The notes under the pieces are model-generated. The model saw only the letters and a program-made list of their open reading frames with translations. It was not told where the DNA came from and did not search any database. A stretch of DNA of 64,000 bases, from the NCBI GenBank assembly GCA_037127255.1, contig JBANSL010000005.1:3038001-3102000 (forward strand), in the 5' to 3' direction. Below are positions 34,801-47,165 of the stretch, piece after piece. The translations under genes and the position numbers were made by a program. How positions within the stretch are numbered: position 1 is the first letter of the stretch; each line of letters begins with the position of its first letter. This DNA comes from Persicaria tinctoria. Taxonomy: Eukaryota; Streptophyta; Magnoliopsida; Caryophyllales; Polygonaceae.

Positions 34801-37800
34801 AATATGAAATTGTCGCCCACCACTATATTCAGGTGACTTAATGTTAGGTGACTTTTTCTATCTTCTTGTCTGATTTTACCAAATTCAAGAAGCCACAAGG
34901 AAGATAAGAATAACATCCACTCTTTGATACCAGCTGCTGAAGTTAACTGGATTGCTGAAGAGAGTACACTGAATCATGAAAGCCAAACACGTGTTTTGAA
35001 CCGTGTTAAATAAAAATAATGAAAGAAAGGATGTGGGTCAACAGAAAGGGATAGCATGTCTATGGTCTAGGACTCTAGGTTTTCTTTTTTGATGGTTCAT
35101 TAGTGTGGTGGTTTAACCTGCATAAAGTAAAGATTGAAAATTTCTTGAGTTGAATGCTTTTTGCTTGTAAAGAGTTGACGAATGGGTCAATCTCGTTTCC
35201 TCCCTTCTGCTGTTAGCATAAAGTATACCAACATAATACTTTTGATTGATTGGAAAAGAAGGGTCATTGGGTCATGATCACCCCCCTGATTGGGTTAGCA
35301 TTGGTAGGAGGTGGGAGAGAGATTGGGTGTTATGAGTATTTTGTATAGAAGGACATTTTGGGTGTGTCCTTTCTTATGGTTTTACACGAGACTCTTTGTA
35401 TGGTCTGCGTTTATTTTGTAACGTAGTTACATTGTCTATATATTTACTGCATCAGAACATAATATGTTTGAAGAAAGAAAGGCTTTAGCAATTGCAGCAT
35501 ATGTAAATTCACAACATGTTCATTCTTACTGTATTATTTTTCCTTGAGGACATTGTGGTTTCTTTCTCATATCCTTGGCCTTAAACTTATGACTAAGATT
35601 AAATCTCATTTCAGTTTTAGTTGAGTCCATATTTAAGGCATACAGATAAATGTCTTCTATTTTCTGATGTGAACTTTCTTTGTTCTTTTGCTCGCTCTTG
35701 TAGCAAGGGGAAGCTAAAAAGGCTTTGGATGTGTTATGCAAGCCTGGTGTTCCTATAGATTTGCAGGTAAAAACAGCTATTGAAGCATGTGTCTTCCCAA
35801 CAGTGTTCACCCCTTTTCCCCTTAGCAGCTTACAGTGTCCTCTTTGATTTTGTACACCTTACAAGTGTCAACTCTGTCCACTTAAACTTAAACTGTATTC
35901 CTTCTCTTGCTTGGGAAGCCTTCTTTGTGAAATAAGATAGGGCCATTAGTGTCATATCATATGCTGAAATTTTCTTTATATATTTCTCTCTTCTTCTTTT
36001 TTACTGCAGTATAAATTTGCTCCTGATCTCATGATGCTGGATGCTTATGAGACTGTTGAATCATGGATGACTACACAGAACCTGAACCCCAGGAAACTGA
36101 TTCCTGCAATGATGCGATATTCAAGTGAACCACATGCCAGGCAATGCATAGTTTGCATTTTTTCTTTTCATTGCTAGCTGTTAACGATCAAAATGTTAAT
36201 GCTCATCATAGATAACTATTATTTATTTATCAAGGAGAAAATTAAAATTGCTTTGTTGAATGTCATCATATATACTTCGACTTCATGCGCTTGTATTTAA
36301 CACGTTACCATTCACATATTCTGTCGTACTTTGCTGCCAGTTCCAGTTGCGTGTCTAGTAAGGATCTTTATGTTGTTCTTCTTTAGCAATTAGCATCCTT
36401 GTTTGGCTAGTGTAACAAACGCTTTAAATAGATCCTCTCTTTCTTTAGAAAGAAGATTGGAGAAACTTCAAGTGGTTGACTGATTGTATTTAATTCATTA
36501 TCTCTTTTTCGGTGTTTTTTGGGTTGATATGGAGCATGTAGAAACCCAGTGTTTAAAGGTGGCAACCTAATGCCATATTTTAATGTGCTCTTACTCAGAA
36601 TGTGATATTAATTCTCCGTTCATAAATCAGTCATTGAGAGAATGTGACGGCATTGTGTGCTCCATGTGTCACAGGAATGAAACCCACGAAGTCATAAAAT
36701 ATTTGGAATACTGTGTTCGTGATCTGGGGAATGAAGATCCTGGGATTCATAATTTGTTGTTGTCCTTATATGCCAAGCAGGTAGTGTTTATTGATAAAGG
36801 AATCTAGTGGAGGGTACAATTATATTTATATCATATATGATCCAAAATTGCGCTAATATTTCTATGAAATTTAATTTTTATTTATGGCATGTCAAGGAAA
36901 GGCTGTATCATTTTTCTTCCTTATCACTCAGAAACTACCAAGTCCAACTGGTCGGCTAATTCACTCCTCGTGATTGTTTTTTCATTATTACTTGTACTCA
37001 TTCTTACTCGTGTCTTCGTATTAAGACCTGAAAAGTGAAATTTTTAATCTGGTAATTTGAAATCAGGAGTAGGCAGCATCAGGGTCAATATAAAACTTAC
37101 TGTGCATTTTCTTTGCTATCACATACAGGAAGATGACAGTGCCCTTTTGCGTTTCCTGCAATGCAAGTTTGGGAAGAAACGAGAAAATGCTCCTGAGTTC
37201 TTCTATGATCCCAAATATGCCTTGCGCCTTTGCCTTAAAGAGAAACGCATGCGTGCCTGTGTCCATATATACAGTATGATGTCTATGCATGAAGAGGCGG
37301 TTGCTCTTGCTCTGCAAGTAAGTGTTTCATTCATCTGGTTTGCTATTTATTTACTGTCTTAAGTGCACAGATACCAGATTCATGCTTGTTGTAGACTCTT
37401 TATAATTATTAATTTCCAGAAAACTACTAGGGGCACATGGTCTTATGAGCCAAAGAGCAGATATCATCTACAACTTGTCTAACACTCTAGCCTGTGAATC
37501 TCTCATGGACAGTTACCTACTTGAAAAGCATTTATGGATTGCCTAATTCTTAGTTTAATGTTTCGTTTTTTGTTGTCGGAAATCCTTGTCTGGTGGGTAT
37601 ATCCTTGACTTTTTAAAGTTGAACATGTTTTTAACAAGTCCCTGCCATCTTGTTATGTATGTTTCCATACTTTATAATGTATTTAGATGCATTTTAGTAA
37701 GATTTTTATCCCACTAAATGTTTTCTTTGAATCCCTGTTGGGAGATTCTGACATTTCTCTGAAAACTGGACGTCCAGGATAATGCTAAAATAGCATTATT

Positions 37801-39955
37801 ATGTGCAAAACTTGACCTCTTTTTATTATTTATGGAACTTCATTATTTGCGATTACCTTTTGCTTCTACCTAGAGAGCTTATAGGTCATAGTGGTACTCC
37901 CATTTTTAATTTTATTTTCATTGGTGCTCTTATGGTATTTGAACCGAGTTTTTTAATCAATTCTAATAATCATGTTTCTGCTGGATTAGATTGATGTAGA
38001 GCTTGCTAAGGCTGAGGCTGATAAAGTTGAAGATGATGAAGAATTACGGAAAAAGTTGTGGCTCATGGTTGCCAAGCACGTAATTGAGCAGGAAAAGGGT
38101 GCTAAAAGAGAGAACATAAGAAAGGCGATTGCATTTCTCAAGGAAACCGATGGCCTGTTCAAAATCGAGGATATTTTACCATTTTTTTTCCAGATTTTGC
38201 TTTGATTGATGATTTCCGGGTAAGGATGTTACCAGATTGGATTATTCTATGCTTTGCTGTTGGACTAAAACAAATAAATCAAGTAAAAAGAACCCTATTT
38301 TTACTTGACTCGGATTGTTTAGCAGTGAGCCTTTGTCAATGGGTTTGCAGGAGGCAATCTGCTCATCATTGGAAGATTACAATAGGCAAATTGAGCTCCT
38401 CAAAGAGGAGATGAATGATGCGACTCGCGGTGCTGTCAACATCAGAAGCGATATTACTGCACTTGCTCAAAGATACGCTGTTATTGAACGTGAAGAAGAA
38501 TGTGGGGTAATAATCTTTTATAGCATTTACGTTTCAGATCAGGTGGATTTGTTGTAGTCTACTTGCAAGATGATGCCTTTTTGCTTTTTGGCTTGTTCTG
38601 AAGCCGTGAAAGCTAGACTGAAGGGTATTCTAGACAAAGCCTTGTGATGCACAGAGTTTTGCTAATGTGCGTGATCTGCCTACTTTGAATATTGCAGGTA
38701 TACCGGCGTAAGATCTTAAATGCAGGCGGAGAGTATGGTTCAGGAAGGAATTATGCCTCTGTTGGGTCAATTGCCCCTTTCTATGTCTTTCCGTGTGGTC
38801 ACGCATTCCATGCTCAATGTTTGATTGCACATGTGACCCAGTGTGCTGATCAAGCTCAAGTAAGTTCCTGCCTCTGTTCTTTATGATGAGAATGAACAAA
38901 TTTTGTGAAGATTTTGGGGCTCAATATGTTCAGCATAAAAAATACTCTTCCATTTAATGTCCTCACTGCAGGCGGAGCATATATTGGATCTGCAGAAGCA
39001 ACTTACGTTATTGGGCGCTGAAACCAAGAGGGATTCCAATGGCACGGTGGAGAGTGCTGAATCTATCTCCAGGTTAACTCCGGTAGATAAGGTCTGTTAT
39101 CCTTTACTGCTCCTTGTTAGGTACTATACGTTTTTATACGAGGAATGCCTTTGTTGATTCACCAGTCTCCCTAGTGGATGTCAGTTTATCGTCAATAGAC
39201 GCCACTAACAAGCTTTACCCCTTTCGATCTATATTCGTACACACGGACTAACATTTGACGTTGAAATTATCGTGCAGCTTCGCTCTCAGTTGGATGATGC
39301 CATAGCCGGGGAATGCCCATTCTGCGGTGAGCTAATGATCAGAGAGAGATCGCTTCCATTCATCCTTCCGGTGGAGGAACAGGAGGTCAGTTCATGGCAC
39401 AAATTAAACCGCCTGATCTCGCAACCCAGAAGAGCCTTCCCCTATCTATGTAGAGTTTCCTCCTCCTCCTTTATTTTGTATTTAAATGGCCTGTTTAACT
39501 AATTTTGCCCCCTGTTCAAATGGCCTGTTTATCCCAAATATACTCTCTCATAACCTTTTTTTTAAGACATGTATGTATGAAATGCTTGGTGATAGAGCTG
39601 ATGAGAAGTTTTAACTCTCAGCTACTATTTGAGCACCTTGAGTGAGAAAGGGTTTTTTGGGTTTCGATTTGTAATTGGCTAATTGCTGTAATTCAGTCAA
39701 GATAGCTGTTTGTTTGAAGGTGTCAAATTTGTTTGTTTATATACCTGTGGAAGACGTTTTTGTGGACCTGTTTTTTTAGGCTCAATTAATTTATTAATTA
39801 TGATTCCTTTTATCGTTACTTTAGCAAATGAATACATTATCGGTACAATTACAAATACACTTTATTTTTTAGGACATTAAAAGACAAAAAGGATTAGTCG
39901 TTTTATGAATTGTTGCACGCAACAGGGGCCGGGAATGCAAAGAACTAAATTTAAG
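31865..39955 (+). repeat. Segmental duplication, copy A (matches 54071-63122)
   Basis: From AAATTAC...TTGATAGTTCACAGG to the sequence GGGAATGCAAAGAACTAAA the whole interval, introns and 3' flank included, aligns with 54071-63122 in the same orientation. The copies differ by scattered substitutions, small indels and two larger insertions present only in the downstream copy. Retained introns exclude retroposition. Copy A carries the truncated VPS18 pseudogene. Confidence 0.9.
31880..39452 (+). pseudogene. VPS18 pseudogene, lacks first six coding exons
   Basis: Seventeen exons correspond one-to-one to exons 7-23 of the intact gene downstream: 31880-32024, 32272-32416, 32528-32647, 32789-32845, 33378-33437, 33682-33789, 34094-34238, 34754-34832, 35704-35766, 36010-36140, 36675-36780, 37129-37317, 37990-38219, 38351-38506, 38698-38859, 38972-39091, 39278 to about 39452. 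Lesions include a +1 insertion in the second exon with a GC donor (32417), a +2 insertion near 34206, a GC donor at 36141, a +2 insertion in a T-run near 38191, TGC to TAC at the first-pair RING cysteine (38701-38703), and a +2 insertion near 39398. The N-terminal beta-propeller region is missing; the sequence upstream is a 5-phosphatase fragment. No functional Vps18 can be made. Confidence 0.93.
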
Positions 39956-40886
39956 ATGAGAAACATAGAGTTAAACTTTCCAAAAATCATGATAAATTTG
40001 TATCTATTAACATTTTAGAGATGATTGTGATAAATCTAAGATGAGAAACACATAGTTAAACTTTCCAAAAATATAATCGACCAATAAGAAATTAAGTTAG
40101 ATATTTTCGGATACGATTGCGATAAACTTTAAATAGGAAACATATATTCAAAAATCTCGATAATAAATCTGACCAATAAGAAAAGGGATAGTTGATTAAA
40201 AACTTCAACTTTAATTGTGATCTTGTCACGTTACCTAATTGCTACATAGGGCTTTATACATTGATTTTAGTATACATAGAAGATAAGATAAAAGATAGAT
40301 GGATAGATAGTAGGGCTGTAGTGTTGAATTGATGATTGATATATAGAATATAGAATATAGATAGATTTTCTTCCCCAAATAATAGCAGTTTAATTCATTT
40401 TAGAACGAATAAATTTTGAATAAGTGTGTATCTTCATATTTAGATTTAAAATCGGGCCTCCGATTGTTAAAAAAATTGGACCTGGGCCGCCAGGCCCATC
40501 GATCGTAATAGCCCTAACGTCTCCGGAAATTAAGATTTGTGCTTACCGCCACTGTCAAGCTACTCGTATAAACGAAACCATCTACTACACAATCAATAGA
40601 TTAAAACAAACAATGTTTGAAATATCTTCAATCTTTGATGGTAAGAGAGAGAACTCGTATCTGCTGTGCGGCTCGATCTCATACGTTTAGGAACCGAGCC
40701 GCACAAATGATGGATCCTTTGGGGATTTTGTATTTCTTATAATCATTCTTTGATATGATTTCCTTTGATTCATAGTCTCTGTTTTGTTGTTTGCTAAAAA
40801 TAATTTTTTTTATGTGCATAATTGCAGATACATACCCATTTTTGCCTACCTGCTGCATCAGAGCTCAAAGTTTTCTTTTTCCCAAA
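39956..40886. other. Intergenic; short diverged repeats
   Basis: From 39950 to about 40190 a phrase like GATGAGAAACATAGAGTTAAACTTTCC recurs two to three times in diverged form. At 40666-40704, GTGCGGCTCG and CGAGCCGCAC form a 10-bp inverted repeat with a 19-nt spacer. Otherwise AT-rich; it probably includes the promoter of the gene starting at 40887. Confidence 0.5.
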
Positions 40887-40967
40887 ATGGAGATGGAATC
40901 GATTGATATCTGCAAGCTACTCTCTACGGCTCTGTGCACTCCTCCTCCACTCCCTCTTCGCTCGCAG
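40887..40967 (+). promoter_or_regulatory. Possible upstream ORF in the 5' exon of the next gene
   Basis: ATG 40887 opens 27 codons (MEMESIDICKLLSTALCT...) that end exactly at a good donor (CAG/GTACGC). If spliced to the acceptor before 41486, this frame runs 18 more codons and stops near 41540, overlapping the start of the main frame (ATG 41502) in another phase. That is the arrangement of a translation-damping uORF. Alternatively the exon belongs to a different transcript form. No transcript data are available. Confidence 0.35.
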
Positions 40968-41501
40968 GTACGCCCTTGTTCTCTTTCTCTGCTTAATTTG
41001 ATGTAATCCATGAATCTCCTCTTTCAATTGAGTTGGATCTTGCTGATTTTTCTGTGCGATTAATTTTTTTGGGATCTAAGGTTTTCTGTGCGCCTTTTTT
41101 TTTTTGGTTTTGTGCGAATTGGGAGGCTGTTCTATGTTTTTTGGGGATCTAGGTTTTTATGGGAGGCTGTTCTGTGGTTATATTAGTAGATCTAGGGTTT
41201 ATCTTAGAATTTCTGAAATGTTTTTGCTAAAATTTCTGAATCTTACATACCAATACAACTTCTAGGGTTGTTGCTTGAGTTGATTACATTCTTTGCTGAA
41301 TTTCTGAGAAATGTCATAGCTTTTTTTGCTGAAATCTCTGGCTGCTGAATTTTATGAACGTTTGAAGGCCAATGACATTTTTTCCCCCCCTACTCTCTCT
41401 GTTGCTTTGCTGAAAGTTTAAATGTGGGCTTTGGTTTGGTTTGGCCAATGACATCTAGGGTTCTAAGTTATCTTGTGCTGTGCAGCCAACCAACAGAAGT
41501 C

Positions 41502-42149
41502 ATGGCAAGCCCAGCCGCAATCTCTGCAGCCGAACAACATAAGTGGAATCGTTTTCAAGAGTCCTTCCTGCGTGCCTTGCCACTGGTGAGCGCAAGAACT
41601 GATTTTTCGGATGATGCACTAGGCAGAGTGACTTCTGCATTGATTACTCTTCGCGACAGAGTCGCCCTTGTTGCAGAAGTTCCAGCGCTGACTTCACGGT
41701 TGGAGGAGTTCTTCAACGGTCCTTTTCGCACCTTATTGGAAGGATTCAGGGGTCTTGTAGGGGGTGCTCCTAAGACCAATGACACTGGATTTGAAAACTT
41801 CGTGCTTTATTTCTCGAGGGCTGGTAAGATAATCGATACCTTAACTGGGCATAATGTCTCTGCTGAAACAGCTTTTGGTGGTGTTCTGAGAACCGTAGGA
41901 TTAGAGATGGTAGATTATTATCAGACCTTTCGACCCGAACCAACTGAGATTGATTGGTTATGGGCTTACAATGAGCGTTTTCAGGTTATCCTCGATAAGT
42001 ATTATCGAGATCTTGAGAAAGATGATGATGTACCGGGATGTTCTTCACACCACACGTTATCCAATTCTGTTGATTATGACCACAACCAGGACAAGTCCTC
42101 AGATGACGATGATGGCGCAGACTCAGGGGCACACGACTATGAGAACTGA
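41502..42149 (+). CDS. Unknown protein with acidic C-terminal tail, 215 aa
   Basis: A single uninterrupted frame from ATG 41502, just behind a good splice acceptor (TGTGCAG before 41486); a 5' exon with donor lies at 40967. The protein starts MASPAAISAAEQHKWNRFQ, has helix-rich sequence with Leu/Arg/Val heptads in the first 130 residues, then a segment DYYQTFRPEPTEIDWLWAYNERFQ. It ends in an acidic, Asp-rich low-complexity tail (DKSSDDDDGADSG). I see no signal peptide or membrane segment. I do not recognise the family. Codon use and the clean frame support a real gene. An upstream in-frame extension to 41424 exists but would begin within the intron. Confidence 0.65.
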   Translation: MASPAAISAAEQHKWNRFQESFLRALPLVSARTDFSDDALGRVTSALITLRDRVALVAEVPALTSRLEEFFNGPFRTLLEGFRGLVGGAPKTNDTGFENFVLYFSRAGKIIDTLTGHNVSAETAFGGVLRTVGLEMVDYYQTFRPEPTEIDWLWAYNERFQVILDKYYRDLEKDDDVPGCSSHHTLSNSVDYDHNQDKSSDDDDGADSGAHDYEN

Positions 42150-43716
42150 ACCTGCTGTTTAACTTAGAATTTGGATATCTGAACTTTGTGTGTAAGGATA
42201 TTTAGATCTAATTAATTAAATGTAATTTGGATTTGGTTTGTTTGTATTAACTTTGATGCTTGCATTAACTTATCTTCCTAAATTAGGGCTTTACACACTA
42301 TTGTGGTTCTTTTGTCCAACACTGGCCAAAATATTGTTTATATAGTGAATGTTTATAAGCATTGGGTAGCATAAGAAATCCAGATTTGATTCAATTTGGG
42401 ATTTTCGAGAATGGAAACTTATGGTGGTAAAGACGAGGATGATTAGATGAATGAGGTTATTCACGACAAGTTAAGTTTGGTTTATATCTTTTCAAGTTAA
42501 TCACTGAATTACTGCATACAGTTAACTCTTAGGCTCCACTTGCAGGGTTGTTGTTGCTGCTATGCAAATCGGTATGAGACATTTGAATATCGACACTCCA
42601 CTTTTTAAAAATGGACACTAAATATAACAACTTAAACAATCATCAACAAAAAGATTGAATATCACCAAATTGCAACACCGATGTAGTTGATTTCAAGCCA
42701 AATGAGTACAAAAGGAAGAATAATTAAAAAGGGCAAAACTGCACTACACGTACTCCCTCCCTTAATTATTGGAGTAAAATTCAATCACAATTCACAAAAA
42801 TTTGTTTCACTTCAAGTCTTCAACCATATCAAATTTATGGATTAAAATGCCAAGGATTTTCCTAGAATACCATACGGAATATGAAATAAAACATTAATAG
42901 AACCATTACAACCAATGATGGAATCATATATACAGATAAAAAAAAAAGATATTAGACAAGAAATTAAGAGAGATTTCGAACAACGATTCCGTAGAACGAG
43001 AACGATTCTTCATATTCTGGTTCTCATTGATTCCTTCTATTATGTTCACAGAATTCTCTTGTAACTCATCACCCGCCAAGTCATCAACTCAACAAGTAAG
43101 GGTTGGGGCAGGTTTACGGTTAGGGTTCGTGATATAAAAACCTATCAACCCGGGTCATCCATTGTGTTATGGAACAATATTTTCTTTCCTCTTGATTGAT
43201 GAATTGTATTTCATAATAAATTTGCGTCATTTTGGCTTATCTTCTCCATCCAATCTTCAAATAATCTAATTTTCCAAGGTTCCATTATACAAAACAAATA
43301 CATTAAATAATAGTAGCATGAACCTAAAACATTATGATCTGTGGTTCATACAAGTTTTGCACTCGTTATCTTATGGTCAGAGAGAATATTATCCAAAGTT
43401 CTTTGGAGATTGAAATGTTATAAATGTCAATGTTTTCTCTTGAATGCTTTCAAATTGAGCACACATCAGCAGGTGATATTTGATCATTACAAGTATATTT
43501 TCTAGATTTGATGCTTCTTTTTGGTTCATACTTGAACAATCTCCGGCTCGAGAGGGCCAAAAGTTCATTGATACCATCCGGAACATTAAAATGCGTAGTA
43601 AAAGACAGGTCCTCAATTGGCAACAGCGTCGGCAACAACATTGGCTTGCCAGCAGACATGGTTAATTTCGATTTTTCTAACTTATACCTTAGACATACGA
43701 CGACTAAAGAATAGGA
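42150..43716. other. Intergenic; no gene supported
   Basis: AT-rich sequence downstream of the 41-kb gene. A lone TACTCCCTCC word at about 42750 looks like one broken end of a Stowaway MITE. A 110-codon reverse frame at 43450-43782 runs into the tandem array and has no recognisable domain. Confidence 0.4.
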
Positions 43717-44576
43717 ATATCCGACTTGACTCAACTCAGTCATAAGAACTAATAGTACCGGGCTGCCAAGCTCAAGCATCATAATAGAAGCAATTCAATG
43801 AGACCAACGGAAAACAGCTCTAAACAAAATATATATGGCCTAAACAGGGAAAATACAATATCCGACTTGACTCAACTCAGTCGTAACGCAAGAACTAATA
43901 TTACCTGGCTGCCAAGCTCAAGCATTATAACAGAAGCAATTCAATGAGACCAATGGAAAACAGCTCTAAACAAAATATATATGGCCTAAACAGGGAAAAT
44001 ACAATATCCGACTTGACTTAACTCGGTCGTAAGAACTAATATTACCTGGCTGCCAAGCTCAAGCATCATAATAGAAGCAATTCAATGAGACCAATGGAAA
44101 ACAGCTCTAAACAAACTATATATGGCCTAAACAGGGAAAATACAATATCCGACTTGACTCAACTCGGTCGTAAGAACTAATATTACCTGGCTGCCAAGCT
44201 CAAGCATCATAATAGAAGCAATTCAATGAGACCAATGGAAAACAGCTCTAAACAAACTATATATGGCCTAAACAGGGAAAATACAATATCCGACTTGACT
44301 CAACTCGGTCGTAAGAACTAATATTACCTGGCTGCCAAGCTCAAGCATCATAATAGAAGCAATTCAATGAGACCAATGGAAAACAGCTCTAAACAAACTA
44401 TATATGGCCTAAACAGGGAAAATACAATATCCGACTTGACTCAACTCAGTCGTAAGAACTAATATTACCTGGCTGCCAAGCTCAAGCATCGTAACAGAAG
44501 CAATTCAATGAGATCAATGGAAAACAGCTCTAAACAAAATATATATGGCCTAAACAGGGAAAATACAATATCCGCA
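43717..44576. repeat. 141-bp tandem array, six copies
   Basis: AATATCCGACTTGACTCAAC recurs, with CCGAC at 43721, 43862, 44008, 44149, 44290 and 44431, then a truncated start near 44572. Five of the six units are 141 bp and one is 146 bp. Units include TGGCTGCCAAGCTCAAGCAT and ATATATGGCCTAAACAGGG. Middle copies are almost identical while the first is the most diverged, the usual picture for an array growing by unequal exchange. Non-coding minisatellite. Confidence 0.95.
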
Positions 44577-44969
44577 AGGCAAACATATATAGTTCTAAAT
44601 AAATGACAAGACAAAGGATGGCGCTATTTAAACAGTGGACAACGACAAAGAAGAAAAAGCCTTGCCCCGACAAAGCATAAACTCAAAAACGATGGGGTTT
44701 GACAGAATTGTAGTCAACTACTCAACTGCATTCAGGTTTAAAGACTTGATATTCAAGATACACACATTAAATTATCGATCAAACCTAGTAGGGATATCGA
44801 GAAGGAACAGTCTTCGTCTCCAAACATAACCCCGGCCTCAGGAATAAAATTAGGTCCTACAATAAAAATAAAAATAAAAATAAAGTCTTCATCTTCCTCC
44901 AAGTTGAAGTCATAAAACCATATATACCTAAATACCAAGGTGGAGGTACCAATCCTGACACAATTATTT

Positions 44970-46041
44970 TCATTGTCGAATAATCAATCCAGTCAAATTC
45001 GCACCGAGCTCTTCAGCAACCGCATTGGCTTTCGCTTCGATGGCATCCTAACATTGTCAAATATAATCAGAATCTCAAAAACATTATAAACACGCACAGA
45101 TCAAGCAGCAGTAACTAGACAACAGAGTTGCTACTAGGGGGGGAAAAAGCCATATGAATTTTAGAAGCACATTCGGTATCAAGAAAGGCTGCCCCAGTTA
45201 TGCTCTGCTTTACCATTTTCGCACCGTAGGCGTATATGGCCTCCTGAAACTCTTTCCGGCTCTTCGAGTATTCCTCCCAGCGCTTCTTAGACTCCTCCAC
45301 ATAAGGAGCTTTGTCCTGAACCAGTTTCGAATTGTACATAATTATAATCAATGGAACAAAATCAATTAAGAATATTTCATTGATACTTTGAGTAGCTACT
45401 TACAGCATCACTCAAAGTTTCCCACTCTACAGTGGCAGCTTTGTAGACCTGCATTGTTATATGTATATAACTAAAATGCATTAGGTAGGCACTGAAAATC
45501 TGAAGCTGAATGAAAACCAAGAAGTAGAACAAAACAAAAAAGAAAATGAATTTAAGAATTAAGAATGATTATGAAAAGCAGCACATACATCGGTAGGCTT
45601 TGCTTTGTGGTTAGTGGGTTTTTCCATGAATTTATCGCAGAATTCATCTCTGGCAAAGAGGGAAAATATTAGAGATCAGCCTTCCAAAGAACAATTGCTA
45701 TAAAATTTACTCCCGATCAACCATAATTTGAAATCCAATACACCAGAAACAACAACAAATCAACAATAAACATACAGGAATAGGAGGAAATCAGAGGGAG
45801 GCTTGGGAGGACGCTTCGGCCATTTCGATTCCGTCAATCCCTTAACCCTGCACTTCTTAACCGACAACCTGAAAACAACAAACACAGCAAAAACTCAATA
45901 AGCACCTCCACAATGCATAGCGTATCTGGAATTCCACACAAACAACAGCAACAACAACAAAAGGTCGCGAAAAAATCTGAATCGAAAAACTCACATCTTA
46001 TGGGTTTGCTTCGCCCCGGAGCTCGACTTCCCGCCTTTCAT
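44970..46041 (-). CDS. HMG-box protein (HMGB-like), 141 aa
   Basis: Chromatin-associated DNA-bending protein of the HMG-box class. Six exons on the reverse strand: 46041-45995, 45868-45776, 45649-45589, 45448-45404, 45315-45214, 45047-44970; all introns gt/ag, total 426 nt, phases consistent. The start is MKGGKSSSGAKQTHK, followed by a basic stretch and the box WPKRPPKPPSDFLLFLDEF ... VYKAATVEWETLSDADKAPYVEESKKRWEEY, with the family's typical Pro-rich entry, the Trp in EWETLS, and K-x-P-Y. A short Ala/Glu-rich C-terminus ends LTGLIIRQ. Without splicing at the GTAAAG donor (before 45214) the frame would read through into a different tail stopping at 45115, a possible retained-intron form. It is shorter than typical HMGB proteins and has no long acidic tail. 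The homologous subgroup is uncertain. Confidence 0.82.
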
Positions 46042-46429
46042 CACTAATCCTGCAAAATTAGAAGAAAAAGGTACCGGATTGGTCAGAACCAGCTGAAAAC
46101 GGTGCGAATCGGCTCGACACAGTGCCAAGCAAGGGGTTTACGTTTTAGGGTTAGGGTTCCGCAAAGAGGAAGAGAGGCAGATCCTCGAGTGCTTCCCGTC
46201 AGCCGTCCAGCGTGTGCGCCTGGTGTGGGTTTGATTGAGTCTCCAAGTATGTCTTTAGGTTGATTAAAGGAAGAAAAAAATATAGGTTAAATTTGGTAAA
46301 TATCCATTTTTCATGTCAAAATTAAGTAAATGTCCATTTTTTTACATAATTAAGTAAATGTCCATTTTTTCCAAAAATACCCCTCCTTCCCCATTCCTAA
46401 CCCTTCATCCTTTGACTATTTTTAATTTT
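46042..46429. other. Upstream region of the HMG-box gene
   Basis: Presumed 5' UTR and promoter on the reverse strand. Between 46285 and 46375 the phrase AATTAAGTAAATGTCCATTTTTT recurs about three times at roughly 32-bp spacing. No other feature recognised. Confidence 0.45.
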
Positions 46430-47165
46430 AACATTGACTGGTCAACATTGACCATTACGGTCAACGCCTGTATTTGGTGACAATTTTTTGGTGACAGTTG
46501 AGTATATTTTTCTGGTGACAGTTAATTATGACGATTAGTTTGGTGACAATTGATTTTTTGTGACATTTTGTTTTTTCTGGTGACAATTACGGGAAAATCT
46601 TTTCTAATGACAATTGATTTTCTTTTTTTCTTGTGATAATTGTCGGTGACAAAAAAATTTGTATGACAATTGATTTTCTTCCAGTGACAGTTGCTAGTAA
46701 CACTTTTCATCGGTGACAAATGGAGTTTTTCTGCTAATAGATGATTTTCCTGATGATAATTGTTGGTGACAACTATTAATGACGAGGTTGATGACAATAT
46801 ATTGTCACCATGGTATTATAACCTTAAAAAAATTATCACCGTAACATTATACATCACCAAGACATTGTCATCAACTACAGAACATTGTTTTCATATTGTT
46901 TAATCAACCGTATTGTCATCAACTTATAAAAAACATTGTCACCAACCTCTTTTCAGTAATCTATTGACACCAACAATAAAATAGTGTAACCAACCTATTT
47001 TCATCAAACTTTGGTCAATAATCTACTATCACCAATCACAAAACTTTGTCACCAATCTAGTGTCAATCACCTATTTTTAGAAATTAATTGTCACCGACAA
47101 CAAAACAGTGTCACCAACCAATTGTCACCAACTACAAAGCACTTTCATCAAACTAAAATGTTTAC
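46430..47165. repeat. GGTGACAATT / TGTCACCAA repeat cluster in opposite orientations
   Basis: From about 46475 to 46800 the word GGTGACA(A/G)TTG recurs many times. From 46800 to 47165 its complement, TGTCACCAA, recurs instead, so the whole block is a large, loose inverted repeat with the switch near 46800. Another cluster in the TGTCACCAA orientation follows at 47867-48510. Subterminal arrays of one short motif in opposite orientation are typical of CACTA and some other DNA transposons, but no CACTA termini were found. Confidence 0.6.

Noticed and set aside
42745..42775. TACTCCCTCCC word resembling a Stowaway terminus
   Set aside because: No complementary partner end was found within several hundred bp, so it is at most a broken end.
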